Source: Rhizobiaceae bacterium
GTDB taxonomy: Bacteria > Pseudomonadota > Alphaproteobacteria > Rhizobiales > Rhizobiaceae
Assembly: GCA_017644005.1 (NCBI GenBank)
Contig: JAEPMJ010000001.1
Span: 1,240,001 to 1,304,000, forward strand
DNA length: 64,000 nt
Direction of reading: 5' to 3'
Below, piece after piece: positions 19,018 through 27,358 of this stretch. Position 1 is the first letter of the stretch, and each line of letters opens with the position of its first letter. The position numbers and the translations under genes are program-made. The notes under the pieces were generated by a model. It ran no database searches. It saw nothing but the letters and a program-made list of their open reading frames with translations, and had not been told where the DNA came from.

Positions 19018-19233
19018 TTGGCCATTGAAACGCTTCTCGAGACGGTAATGAATCGGACTGTCGAACCGCAGGCTGCGGAAACCAATCTGTCCGATATCGC
19101 CGGCTGGGATTCGATCATGACCGTGCGCCTCATGCTCGCCGTCGAGGAGGTGGTCGGGCGTGAGCTCACCGAAGCCGAACTCGAAGCGCTGGTAACGGTC
19201 GGCGACGTGGAACGCCTCGTCGGCGGAGTCTGA
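19018..19233 (+). CDS. acyl carrier protein
   Basis: A small carrier of 71 aa with the phosphopantetheine attachment site GWDSIMTVRLM (Ser near residue 32) and the acidic helix VEEVVGRELTEAELEALVTVGDVERLV. It is shorter than and different from AcpP of fatty-acid synthesis, so it should be dedicated to this cluster. It starts with TTG preceded by GGGGA. The following SDR begins 3 bp later and the adenylation enzyme overlaps that gene, which makes a carrier-reductase-ligase unit likely to activate and process an acyl or aminoacyl group. Confidence 0.88.
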   Translation: MAIETLLETVMNRTVEPQAAETNLSDIAGWDSIMTVRLMLAVEEVVGRELTEAELEALVTVGDVERLVGGV

Positions 19234-19236
19234 AGA

Positions 19237-19968
19237 ATGGGAACCGGCGCGCGCGGAACGGTTCTGGTCACCGGCGCGGCCGGCGCGTTAGGCTCTGCCT
19301 GCATCGATCACTACGTCGCGAACGGCCGAACCGTTTTGGGCCTGGACAAGTCAGCGGGAGCGCCGGACACGAGGGCCACGATGCTCGCTGTCGATCTCGC
19401 CGACCAGTCGGCCCTGCAGCGAGCCCTGGACGAAGCGGTGCCGCGCCACGCACCCGTCACGCTTCTGGTCAACGCCGTCGGTCTGATCTGGAACGAACCG
19501 GTGATCTCGCTGAAGGGCGCGAAGTTCGTTCCGCATGGGCAGCAGAATTTCGAGACGGTCATCACCGCCAACCTGACCGCGGCCTTCAACGCGGCCGCAG
19601 TGGTCGGCGCCCGCATGGCGCGCAGCGGCGGTGGCTCCATCATAAACTTCAGCTCCATCTCGGCGCAGGGAAATGTGGGTCAGGTGGCCTACAGCGCCGC
19701 CAAGGCAGGGATCGAGGGGATGACGCGGGCCATGGCGGCCGAGCTGGGCCCCCTTGGCGTGCGCGTCAATGCGATTGCGCCGGGCTTCATCGACGTGCCG
19801 ACTACCCGTGAAGCACTCGGGGGGGACCTGCTGGAAGATTATGCGCGCCGCACGCCGGTCAAGCGGCTGGGAACGCTCGGGGAGCTTCTGGGCGCATTGG
19901 ATGCGCTCGCGGAGAACGGGTATCTCAACGGCCACGTGCTTCCGCTCGACGGCGGACTGAGGCTTTGA
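19237..19968 (+). CDS. SDR family oxidoreductase, 3-oxoacyl-ACP reductase-like
   Basis: A 243-aa classical SDR. TGAAGALGSACI is the cofactor motif (residues about 12-23), NFSSISAQGNVGQVAYSAAK carries the catalytic Ser, Tyr and Lys, and RVNAIAPGFIDVP the family PG motif. NNAG is changed to VNAVG. It follows the acyl carrier protein by 3 bp, so reduction of a carrier-bound beta-keto group is the simplest guess; a sugar substrate cannot be excluded. Its stop overlaps the next start (TGATG). Confidence 0.87.
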   Translation: MGTGARGTVLVTGAAGALGSACIDHYVANGRTVLGLDKSAGAPDTRATMLAVDLADQSALQRALDEAVPRHAPVTLLVNAVGLIWNEPVISLKGAKFVPHGQQNFETVITANLTAAFNAAAVVGARMARSGGGSIINFSSISAQGNVGQVAYSAAKAGIEGMTRAMAAELGPLGVRVNAIAPGFIDVPTTREALGGDLLEDYARRTPVKRLGTLGELLGALDALAENGYLNGHVLPLDGGLRL

Positions 19969-21509
19969 TGAACGCCGTACCTCTGACGCTGTGGGACGCT
20001 TTTGTACAGGCGGCGGAAGCCGCGCCTGATCGGCCCGCCCTGGTATTCGAGGAGGCGACGGTCAGCTTCTCCGCTTTGCGCAAGGACGCCGAGAGGATAG
20101 CGCAGTGGCTTGCCTCGGCACGGGTCGGCCGCGGGGATGTCGTGGCGATCCAGCTGCCAAAGCGCCATGTCACCTATGCGCTCTGGCTTGCCTGCCTGCG
20201 GCAGGGCGCGATTTACGTCTTCCTCGATCCGCGCAACCCGCCGGTGCGCACCGCCAGCATCCTCAAGCAATTGAAGCCGCGGGTGTTTCTCACAGTCGGC
20301 GATGACGAGAATCCTTTTGGCGAGACACATCGGCTGGATGACTCCACGGCAGAAGGATGGCTGGCAGCGCTTCCGGCGGGAGGCAGCTCGCAGCCTGCAC
20401 CCGTGCACGGGCTCGATCCCGCTTACATCATGTTCACGTCCGGTTCGACCGGCGAGCCCAAGGGCGCGGTGATCCCGCAGCAGGGCGTGCTGAGCCTGAT
20501 GGCGTGGGTCAGGCGGTCCATTCGCCCGCAGGGGGAGGCGCGGTTCTCCAACATCAATCCCCTTCATTTCGACAATGCGGTATTCGACCTTTATGGCGGC
20601 CTGCTCAACGGCGCGACGCTCGTTCCGGTAGAAACCTCGGACGCCGCCAACCCACTGATATGGGTTAAAAAACTGCGCGCAGGTCGGGCGAACGTCATCT
20701 TCGCCGTGCCCACCCTGTTCCAGACGCTGCAGCAGTTGCGGTTGTTGAGCGCCCGATCAATGCCCGATGCCCGCGTCTTCGTCTTCGGCGGCGAAGGTTT
20801 TCCGCCTGCTGCGCTGAAGGCGTTTCGTGCAGCGTTCGATGACGCAACCCGCCTTGTCAATGTCTACGGGCCAACCGAGACGAGCTGCATCTGTTCCAGC
20901 CTGGAGATCGACGCCGCCGCGCTGGCGGCTGCCGGCGAGGGTTTCGCCTCGCTCGGGCGCATGCATAGCGGGTTCGACCACCTGATCCTCGACGAGGATG
21001 AGATGCCGGTCGAGACGGGAGCCACGGGCGAACTGTGGATCGGCGGGGCTAATGTCGGCCTCGGCTACGTGGATAATGCCGATGAGACGGCGCGGCGCTT
21101 TCGCCAGAACCCCACCGACACCCGGTTCCGCTCGATGTGGTATCGTACCGGCGATCTGGTCCGCGAGGACCGGGACGGGTTGCTCTGGTTCGCCGGCCGC
21201 GTAGACAATCAGGTTAAGGTACGCGGCCACCGCATCGAACTGGAAGAGATCGACCTTGCGCTCGAGGCGCTTGCCGGGGTGACGCGCGCAGCAACCGTAA
21301 CGCGGCCGGGACCGGACGGACCGCAGCTCTGTGCCGCCTATTCGGCGAGCGGTCCGGTCAGCGACGAGACCCTTCGCAGCCACTGCATGTCGCGCCTGCC
21401 GCCATACATGCGCCCCGAGCGCTTCCTGGCGCTTGACGTGCTCCCCCAGAACGCCAACGGCAAGGTCAACCGCAAGGCGGTCGCAGCGCTATTTAGGGCA
21501 GACAATTGA
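19968..21509 (+). CDS. AMP-forming adenylation enzyme (NRPS A-domain-like, stand-alone)
   Basis: A 513-aa acyl/aminoacyl-AMP ligase. Core motifs are in order: A3 MFTSGSTGEPKG (about residue 150), A4/A5 HFDNAVFDLYG and NVYGPTE, A7 YRTGDLV, A8 GRVDNQVKVRGHRIELEEI, and A10 NANGKVNRKAV with the catalytic Lys. It has no carrier or condensation domain, so its thioester partner is probably the acyl carrier protein encoded two genes upstream, as in DltA/DltC. The acid it activates cannot be read with confidence. It overlaps the neighbours on both sides. Confidence 0.88.
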   Translation: MNAVPLTLWDAFVQAAEAAPDRPALVFEEATVSFSALRKDAERIAQWLASARVGRGDVVAIQLPKRHVTYALWLACLRQGAIYVFLDPRNPPVRTASILKQLKPRVFLTVGDDENPFGETHRLDDSTAEGWLAALPAGGSSQPAPVHGLDPAYIMFTSGSTGEPKGAVIPQQGVLSLMAWVRRSIRPQGEARFSNINPLHFDNAVFDLYGGLLNGATLVPVETSDAANPLIWVKKLRAGRANVIFAVPTLFQTLQQLRLLSARSMPDARVFVFGGEGFPPAALKAFRAAFDDATRLVNVYGPTETSCICSSLEIDAAALAAAGEGFASLGRMHSGFDHLILDEDEMPVETGATGELWIGGANVGLGYVDNADETARRFRQNPTDTRFRSMWYRTGDLVREDRDGLLWFAGRVDNQVKVRGHRIELEEIDLALEALAGVTRAATVTRPGPDGPQLCAAYSASGPVSDETLRSHCMSRLPPYMRPERFLALDVLPQNANGKVNRKAVAALFRADN

Positions 21510-22432
21510 AACTCTCGATCGTCACAACGCTTTACAAGTCGGAGGCGACGGTCGCCGCTTTCGTCGCGCGCGCCACCGCCGCCGCCCATGCCATCACGGA
21601 TGACTACGAGATCGTGATGGTCGACGACGGCTCGCCCGATCGATCGCTGGAGATCGCCATTGGTCTCGTGGGATCGAACCCGCACCTGCGCGTGGTCGAG
21701 CTGTCGCGCAATTTCGGGCACCACAAGGCTCTGATGACCGGTCTGCAGCAGGCGAAGGGCGACTACTGCTTCCTGATCGACAGCGATCTCGAAGAAGCGC
21801 CCGAACTGCTGGGCAGCTTCTGGGAGATCCTGCACAGCGAGGACAAGGACGTGGTTTACGGCATGCAGGAACGGCGCGCCGGCAGCCTGTTCCGCCGCTG
21901 GACCGGCGCCATTGCCTACCGGGTGTTCGACTGGCTGCTGGCGGCCAAAATCCCCACCAACCACCTGACGGTGCGCCTCATGCGGCGCAACTACGTCGAT
22001 GCCCTGCTCCTGCACCGCGAAACCCAACTCATCATCGGCGGGCTGTGGGCGATCACAGGCTTTCGTCAGCTCGGACAGCGGGTCGACAAGACCGTGAAGG
22101 TGGGAACCACCTACAGGCCCATGCAGCTCTGGTCGATTTTCCTCGATTCGATTACCAACTTCAGCGCCAAGCCGCTGGTCGCCATATTCTATGTCGGGCT
22201 GCTGATATTCATGACGTCGATGGCTGTGAGCCTCTGGCTCCTGTTCCGGTGGGCCGCCTATGGCGTGTCGGTTGAAGGCTGGGTGTCGGTGATGCTGTCG
22301 GTCTGGGTTCTGGGCGGTTTGGCCATCCTTTTCATAGGGGTGATCGGAATCTACCTTTCGAAGATATTCCTCGAAACCAAGGGTCGGCCGCTGTCGATCA
22401 TCCGCCTTATTCACGGGAACGGACACCAATGA
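21506..22432 (+). CDS. polyprenyl-phosphate glycosyltransferase, GT2 family (ArnC/GtrB-like)
   Basis: A 308-aa GT2 enzyme with the start LSIVTTLYKSEATV, the VDDGSPD loop and the metal site LIDSDLEE; two C-terminal membrane segments (about residues 225-250 and 262-288) end in a basic tail. This layout is that of DPM1/GtrB/ArnC enzymes, which move a sugar from its nucleotide to undecaprenyl phosphate on the cytosolic face. It starts with TTG overlapping the adenylation gene and overlaps the formyltransferase gene by 4 bp. The sugar is probably the product of the DegT/RmlB-like genes in the same region. Confidence 0.88.
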   Translation: MKLSIVTTLYKSEATVAAFVARATAAAHAITDDYEIVMVDDGSPDRSLEIAIGLVGSNPHLRVVELSRNFGHHKALMTGLQQAKGDYCFLIDSDLEEAPELLGSFWEILHSEDKDVVYGMQERRAGSLFRRWTGAIAYRVFDWLLAAKIPTNHLTVRLMRRNYVDALLLHRETQLIIGGLWAITGFRQLGQRVDKTVKVGTTYRPMQLWSIFLDSITNFSAKPLVAIFYVGLLIFMTSMAVSLWLLFRWAAYGVSVEGWVSVMLSVWVLGGLAILFIGVIGIYLSKIFLETKGRPLSIIRLIHGNGHQ

Positions 22433-23364
22433 CCGGCGCTAGCGTGAATGCCAGGGTTGCGCTGTTCACCGGGCAGGATGTCGGCTTCCAGCTTGTTGAA
22501 GGCATGGCAAATCGCGGAGACATTGACCTTTTCGTCGTCACCAACAGGACCGCACGCGATGACAGTTACGGATATCGCTCGGCGGTCGATCCCTGCATCG
22601 CGCGACAAATACCGCTACGCGAGACGTCCAGGGTGGACGCGACGACCATTGAACAACTGGCGTCGTTCTCGCCCGATCTGATAATTTCCGCCTACTACCC
22701 GCACATAATTCCGTTAGCCGCGCGGAAGCTGTCTCGCATTCGGCCCGTGAATGTCCATCCCGGATTGCTGCCCGCATATCGGGGGAAGTTTCCCACACCG
22801 TGGTATATCCTGAACGGTGCCACCGAATTCGGACTTTCAATCCACCGTCTCGACGGCGGCATCGATACCGGCCCTGTGTTGGTACAGCGGCAATATCCGA
22901 TCGATCCCGAAGAGACCGGGCATTCACTCTATCGGAAAACCATGGATTGTGCGGTGACGCTGATCCTTGAGCACCTCGATGACCTCCTTGCCGACCGGTT
23001 GAAGGATCGACCTCAGGTCGGTGTAGGCACGTACTACGACAGCATCGAACGTCGATTCCCAATCAACTGGAACATGTCGGCGCGAGATATCGAAAGACGC
23101 GTTCGAGTGCATGCAAAGCCTTATTTCCCAGCCTTTACCTTCGTGATGAACCACCTGGTCTCCATCAATCGGGTGCGCATGTTCACGCCCGAAGAGTATA
23201 CGGCTCAGGGTGGCGGCAAGATTATCGCCGTATACGATGATGGCCGGTTCGTCGTCTCCTGCTGCGACGGGTGCGTAATGGTCGAAGACTATGAAGTCTG
23301 CCCGAGCCTTCCTCGGGGTCCGGTCATCCGTTTGCTGCGGCTCGCCGGCTCATGCACGAGTTGA
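22429..23364 (+). CDS. formyltransferase family protein (probable sugar N-formyltransferase)
   Basis: A 311-aa protein with the Fmt-type formyltransferase domain: VNVHPGLLPAYRGKFPTPW holds the catalytic Asn and His, and LDGGIDTGPVLVQ the catalytic Asp, so the N10-formyl-THF active site is intact. It lacks the tRNA-binding features of methionyl-tRNA formyltransferase and has a divergent C-terminal domain (about 215-305). With an aminotransferase and dehydratase nearby, formylation of a 4-amino sugar, as in ArnA or Qui4NFo synthesis, is likely. Codon use seems less GC-biased than in adjacent genes. It overlaps the following gene by 13 bp. Confidence 0.83.
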   Translation: MTGASVNARVALFTGQDVGFQLVEGMANRGDIDLFVVTNRTARDDSYGYRSAVDPCIARQIPLRETSRVDATTIEQLASFSPDLIISAYYPHIIPLAARKLSRIRPVNVHPGLLPAYRGKFPTPWYILNGATEFGLSIHRLDGGIDTGPVLVQRQYPIDPEETGHSLYRKTMDCAVTLILEHLDDLLADRLKDRPQVGVGTYYDSIERRFPINWNMSARDIERRVRVHAKPYFPAFTFVMNHLVSINRVRMFTPEEYTAQGGGKIIAVYDDGRFVVSCCDGCVMVEDYEVCPSLPRGPVIRLLRLAGSCTS

Positions 23365-24062
23365 CCCTGCAGACGCAGTCTGCGCCAGAAAGAAAATATG
23401 ATAGCTTCTACCGAGAACGGGCGTCCGCGCACGTGTACCCGGTCGAGTTCGTGGTGCGCTCATTCCTGGGCACCTATCCGCGCTTGAAACCGGAGCCCTC
23501 GCTCTATCCAGGCAAGCGCGTCCTTGATCTCGGCTTCGGCGACGGTCGCAACATGCCGCTGCTTTGCAATCTCGGGATGGAAGTGCACGGAGTCGAGATA
23601 AGCAAGGCCATCTGCGACGCCGGACAGAAGAGACTTGCCGCTCTCGGATACCGTATCGAGGCGCGGGTAGGCAGGAACAACGCCATCCCTTACGAGGACC
23701 GCTTCTTCGACCACCTACTCGCCTGCCACGCCTGCTACTATTGCGACCCCGGCACGACCTTTGCCGACAACGTGGGCGAGATCGCACGGGTGATGAAACC
23801 GGGAGGACGGTTCACTTTCTCGGCGCCGATCGCCACGAGCTACATCATGGCCAGCGCCGAAGATACCGGCGGCGGCCACATGCGCATCGCCAACGATCCT
23901 TACGGGGTGCGCAACGGATATCTGATGAAGAAGTTCGACACTGCCGAGGAGATCGAGGCTGCCCTGTCCCCGTTGTTCCGCAATGTCCGTATCGGCTCTG
24001 CGCGCAATGACTGGTGGGGCATCGACGAGCAGGTCTGGATCGTGGTGTGCGAACGGGCCTGA
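23352..24062 (+). CDS. class I SAM-dependent methyltransferase
   Basis: A 236-aa methyltransferase; motif I VLDLGFGDGRNMPLL (residues about 57-71), motif II HGVEISKAIC and ACHACYYCDPGTTF in the motif IV region, with an unusual run of cysteines. IARVMKPGGRFTFSAP is the usual beta-5 segment. Last gene of the plus-strand run; its stop lies 4 bp from the convergent stop of the WbqC-like gene. Probably methylates the sugar or its substituent; the target is unknown. Confidence 0.83.
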   Translation: MHELTLQTQSAPERKYDSFYRERASAHVYPVEFVVRSFLGTYPRLKPEPSLYPGKRVLDLGFGDGRNMPLLCNLGMEVHGVEISKAICDAGQKRLAALGYRIEARVGRNNAIPYEDRFFDHLLACHACYYCDPGTTFADNVGEIARVMKPGGRFTFSAPIATSYIMASAEDTGGGHMRIANDPYGVRNGYLMKKFDTAEEIEAALSPLFRNVRIGSARNDWWGIDEQVWIVVCERA

Positions 24063-24072
24063 TCGCTCAGGC
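24057..24072. repeat. hairpin spanning two convergent stop codons
   Basis: GCCTGA and TCAGGC are perfect 6-bp arms around TCGC. Each arm contains the stop codon of one of the two converging genes. There is no T tract, so termination by it is uncertain. Confidence 0.5.
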
Positions 24073-24801
24073 GCGGGCGAACAGGCCGTCCTTCGACGCC
24101 ACCGACTTGAGGTGCGTGCGTGCGGCCGGCCCGACCTGCATCAGCGTGTCGACGATGCTGACGCCGTGTTCGAAATTGTCGCTTGCCTGCGCATAGGCCG
24201 GATAGCCGGCGTAATCGGCATAGTGAAGCGATACGCCCGCAGCCTCGAACTGCGCATCGTCAATATAGTCCCTCGCGGCCGGGCCCGACAGATATCTCGT
24301 TGCCCCATGCGCAACGCAGATCTCCACCAGCCTGCCCGTCGGGTTGTCGGCGCTGCGCGGCACCCCGTCGGTGGAGCCTATCGCCGTCGCGATCCCGAGT
24401 TCGCGGCACAATGCGTCGAGGAACAGCACGTTGATCTCCGACAGGCCTTCCATGCCGCCCGCCCGTTCGTAGAGTGCTTTCAGTATCGGCTCGTACCGCC
24501 CGAAAAAGGGCGATTTGCCATAGGCGAGCCTGATCGCGGTCCAGTGTTTCTCTGCCCAGTCGTGCGAACTCACGCGCATCTCGTTCACCGCCGCCTCGTA
24601 TTGCCCCTTGGAGGCAACAGGTATTGTGAGCCAGACCGGCTTGCGGTTCACGACGATCTTGTTGCGGTTACGCCAATCCCGCCGCGTAAACTGCGCTTCG
24701 TCGAAGATGAGAAACTCGTCGACCGAATTGATCAGGTCGAAATAGCCCTTCCAGGGAATGTAGTTCGACTGGAGGATGGCTACCGTCTTTTGCGGTTTCA
24801 T
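24067..24801 (-). CDS. WbqC family protein
   Basis: A 244-aa protein with the family start TVAILQSNYIPWKGYFDLIN, the DEAQFTRRDWRNRNKI segment and WLTIPV, then STDGVPRSADNPTGRLVEICV. WbqC-like proteins occur in O-antigen and flagellin-glycan clusters beside aminotransferases and acyltransferases; their chemistry is not firmly known to me, and a role in putting an acyl or aminoacyl group on an amino sugar is an inference from context. I start at 24801 (MKPQKTV), 4 bp after the SMR-like gene; the frame is open 13 codons further. Confidence 0.85.
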   Translation of the reverse strand: MKPQKTVAILQSNYIPWKGYFDLINSVDEFLIFDEAQFTRRDWRNRNKIVVNRKPVWLTIPVASKGQYEAAVNEMRVSSHDWAEKHWTAIRLAYGKSPFFGRYEPILKALYERAGGMEGLSEINVLFLDALCRELGIATAIGSTDGVPRSADNPTGRLVEICVAHGATRYLSGPAARDYIDDAQFEAAGVSLHYADYAGYPAYAQASDNFEHGVSIVDTLMQVGPAARTHLKSVASKDGLFARA

Positions 24802-24805
24802 GCGC

Positions 24806-25189
24806 TCACGCCTGGATCGCGCCCAGCCACGCGACGCCAACGGCGATCACGGCAATGGCGGCTACCTTCTGGCCTGAAAGCGCCTCGCCCAGAAGGAAAT
24901 ACGCGCCGATCGAGGCCAGCGGCGAAATCAACGCCGCGCAGGGGAGGATGAAATGCAGCGGCAGCCGGATCATCGACACGTACCAGAGGACAGCACCGCC
25001 GATCATCAGGAAAGCCGCCAGCCACAGCGGCCAGTCGCGCAGAAGCAGCAGAAAAAAGCCGGCGAAGCCCCGCCCCATCTCCGAATTGAGATCGAGCGCG
25101 TTGAACCGCGCCTTGATGAGCAGCTGTGCGCCGGTAACGCCCAGGATCGCGGCGGCCAGCGCAATATAGGCGATGCGGTCGGTGATCAT
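24806..25189 (-). CDS. small EamA/SMR-type transporter, ArnE/ArnF-like
   Basis: A 127-aa membrane protein with four hydrophobic segments (about 5-25, 48-68, 75-97, 105-126), the size and layout of EmrE-type half transporters and of ArnE/ArnF, which flip undecaprenyl-phosphate-aminoarabinose. The motif LLGEALSGQKVAAIAVIAVGVAWLG is typical of the EamA/SMR C-terminal helix. Its position with a lipid-carrier glycosyltransferase suggests it flips the lipid-linked sugar to the periplasmic side, probably as a dimer. Start overlaps the aminotransferase stop by 4 bp. Confidence 0.83.
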   Translation of the reverse strand: MITDRIAYIALAAAILGVTGAQLLIKARFNALDLNSEMGRGFAGFFLLLLRDWPLWLAAFLMIGGAVLWYVSMIRLPLHFILPCAALISPLASIGAYFLLGEALSGQKVAAIAVIAVGVAWLGAIQA

Positions 25190-26343
25190 GCCGCCTCTAT
25201 CAGCGGATAAATCCGCGTCCTGATCGTATCGATCACATAATCCTGCTGGTCACGCGGAAGGGCGGGATAGAACGGCAGGGTGAGCGTCTCCTCACCCCAT
25301 AGCGCCGATTCCGGGCAAGCCGCGTCAGCGCCAGGGTATTTCGTGGAATAGTAGCGCATGGAAGGGACCGGACGGTAATTGACGGTGACGGCGATGCCGG
25401 CCTCGTTGAGCATGGCGATGGCGGCGTCCCGTTGCCCACGCGGAATGCCGATGGGGAAGATGTGCTCGGCGCTTTTGCAGGCCTGGACCTGCGTCACCAG
25501 GCGCAAAGGGCCATCCGCCAGCGCATCGCGGTAGCGGTTCGCAACGGCCTGCCTTCGCTCCAGCCGTGCATCGATGGTTTGGATCTGCCGCGGCAGCAGC
25601 GCAGCCAGAAGGTCCGGCAGGTTTGCCTTGGTTCCGAGCCGGTTCATGTCCCAGTGATTGTAGCGCCCGCCGGCGAAACGGTCGACCGCGATGGCGGACA
25701 TGCCATGCAGCCGCGTTTCCAGCGCGCGCCGGAACCAGCCTTCGTCGGACATGACGATCGCTCCGCCCTCGCCACAGGTAATGTTCTTGGTGGCGTAGAA
25801 GGAGAAAACCGCCGCGTCCGAATGCCGCCCCGGCCGGTAGCCCTCGCGTTGCCCTTCGAAGCAATGGGCGCAATCCTCGATGAGTGCGATGTGACCGGCC
25901 CGGCGCGGATGGGCGTCCAGCATCTCGCGAATGCCGGTTACGTCGGCCATCTGGCCGTACATGTGCACGGGCATGACTGCCCGCGTGCGCTCGCTGACGT
26001 GGGGCCTGATGCTTTCGGGCGTGATCAGCAGCGTGCCGGGATCGCAGTCGACGAAAACCGGTGTCCCGCCCGCGAGCTCGACCACGTTGGCGGTCGCGAT
26101 GAAGGTCATCGCCGGGATCACGACCTCGTCGCCCGGCTCGAGGTCCATTGCGAGAAGCAGGGCAAGCGCGCCGTTGGTCCAGCTGTTTACGAGGATCGCA
26201 TGCGGCAGGTCGAAATAGGCAGCAAGCTGCTCTTCGACCTGCTTGGCGACGGCACCCGTCGTCAGGAACGGTGTCGCCAGCACCTCGGCAATCGCCGCGG
26301 CATCGTCCGGCGTGAGTTCGTGGCGGTAGAAATCGACCTTCAT
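25186..26343 (-). CDS. DegT/DnrJ/EryC1/StrS family PLP-dependent sugar aminotransferase
   Basis: A 385-aa aminotransferase that should convert a 4-keto (or 3-keto) nucleotide sugar to an amino sugar. PLP Lys lies in SFYATKNITCGEGG; other family features are TPFLTTGAVAKQVE at the start, EVVIPAMTFIATAN, IEDCAHCF and the NYRPVPSM loop. It is co-directional and 9 bp from the RmlB-like dehydratase, so a dTDP-4-amino-4,6-dideoxyhexose is the likely product. Position of amination (C3 or C4) is not settled by the motifs. Confidence 0.93.
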   Translation of the reverse strand: MKVDFYRHELTPDDAAAIAEVLATPFLTTGAVAKQVEEQLAAYFDLPHAILVNSWTNGALALLLAMDLEPGDEVVIPAMTFIATANVVELAGGTPVFVDCDPGTLLITPESIRPHVSERTRAVMPVHMYGQMADVTGIREMLDAHPRRAGHIALIEDCAHCFEGQREGYRPGRHSDAAVFSFYATKNITCGEGGAIVMSDEGWFRRALETRLHGMSAIAVDRFAGGRYNHWDMNRLGTKANLPDLLAALLPRQIQTIDARLERRQAVANRYRDALADGPLRLVTQVQACKSAEHIFPIGIPRGQRDAAIAMLNEAGIAVTVNYRPVPSMRYYSTKYPGADAACPESALWGEETLTLPFYPALPRDQQDYVIDTIRTRIYPLIEAA

Positions 26344-26352
26344 GCCTGCTCC

Positions 26353-27297
26353 TCAGGCGAATCGGGTGACGTCGAGTTCGCGTACTATACGCCCCAGCTC
26401 CTCGTCGAAATCGCGCTTCTGGCTCCAGCCGAGGGCGCGGATTCGGCTGTCGTCGAGACTGTAGCGCACATCCTGGCCCGACCGGTCGGCGATCGTGACG
26501 AAGGCATCATCGTCCGGCACGCCGACAAGGGCGGCAATTGCCCGCACAACGTCGATGTTCTGACGCTCCACGCGGCTGCCGACATTGTAGATCATGTTGC
26601 GCTCGCCCTTGGCGATGACGGTCAAAATCGCGTCGACGGTATCCTCGGCGTGGAGCCAGGAGCGAATGTAGGACCCGTCGCCGTGCAACGTGGCCGGCAG
26701 CCCGCGCTTCATGCGCCAGATGCTCTTGGGGATCAGCTTCTCGGGGTATTGATGCAGGCCGTAATTGTTCGCCGGCCGGATGATGTTCCAGCGCAGGTCA
26801 TAGGTGCGGCCCCAGCTCTTCACCAGCATGTCCGCGGCGGCCTTGGTCGCGGAATAGGGATTGGAGGGCACGAGCATATCGCTCTCCAGATGCGCCCCGT
26901 CGGTAATGTCTCCATAGACCTCGTCGGTCGAGATCTGGATGAAAAGCGGCCGCTCGGAGACCTGTTTTCCTCGCGCCAGCTCCAGCAGGGTCTGGACGCC
27001 GAGGAAATTCGTTGTGCAGAAATTGCGCGCCTTGGTAATGGCGTTGTCGACGTGACTTTCAGCCGCGAAGTTGACGATCACGTCGCACTCCGGGAGGAAC
27101 TCCATCGTGACGATGTCGGACTGGTAGAAGCGGTAGTTCTTGTAGCTCGAGAACTCGTCGTTGACGACGCGATCGGCGGCATAGGATATGCTGTCGATGT
27201 TCTTGACGAAATGTCCGTCTTCAAGGCAGCGGCGCACGAAATGTTTGCCGATGAAGCCCAGCCCGCCGGTGACAACATAAATTTCCGAGTGAGGCAT
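26353..27297 (-). CDS. NDP-sugar 4,6-dehydratase (RmlB-like)
   Basis: A 314-aa extended SDR. TGGLGFIGKHF is the NAD motif; NFAAESHVDNAI, QISTDEVYGDI (Asp/Glu dehydration pair) and NPYSATKAAADML (YxxxK) match dTDP-glucose 4,6-dehydratase. It should make the 4-keto-6-deoxy sugar used by the aminotransferase next to it. No rmlA (thymidylyltransferase) is in the window, so the nucleotide sugar must come from elsewhere. First gene of the sub-operon 26353-24067. Confidence 0.9.
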   Translation of the reverse strand: MPHSEIYVVTGGLGFIGKHFVRRCLEDGHFVKNIDSISYAADRVVNDEFSSYKNYRFYQSDIVTMEFLPECDVIVNFAAESHVDNAITKARNFCTTNFLGVQTLLELARGKQVSERPLFIQISTDEVYGDITDGAHLESDMLVPSNPYSATKAAADMLVKSWGRTYDLRWNIIRPANNYGLHQYPEKLIPKSIWRMKRGLPATLHGDGSYIRSWLHAEDTVDAILTVIAKGERNMIYNVGSRVERQNIDVVRAIAALVGVPDDDAFVTIADRSGQDVRYSLDDSRIRALGWSQKRDFDEELGRIVRELDVTRFA

Positions 27298-27358
27298 GAA
27301 ACACCAGCGCCCGTGAGGGCTCTCCTATGGCAAAATATTGATCGCCAAGCGCAGTCGC

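Noticed and set aside
17131..23475. tRNA 3' end partly repeated at about 23464-23474 (TCCTGGGCACC) as a possible att site
   Set aside because: Only 11 bases match and they lie inside the coding sequence of a methyltransferase. Too short to support integration.
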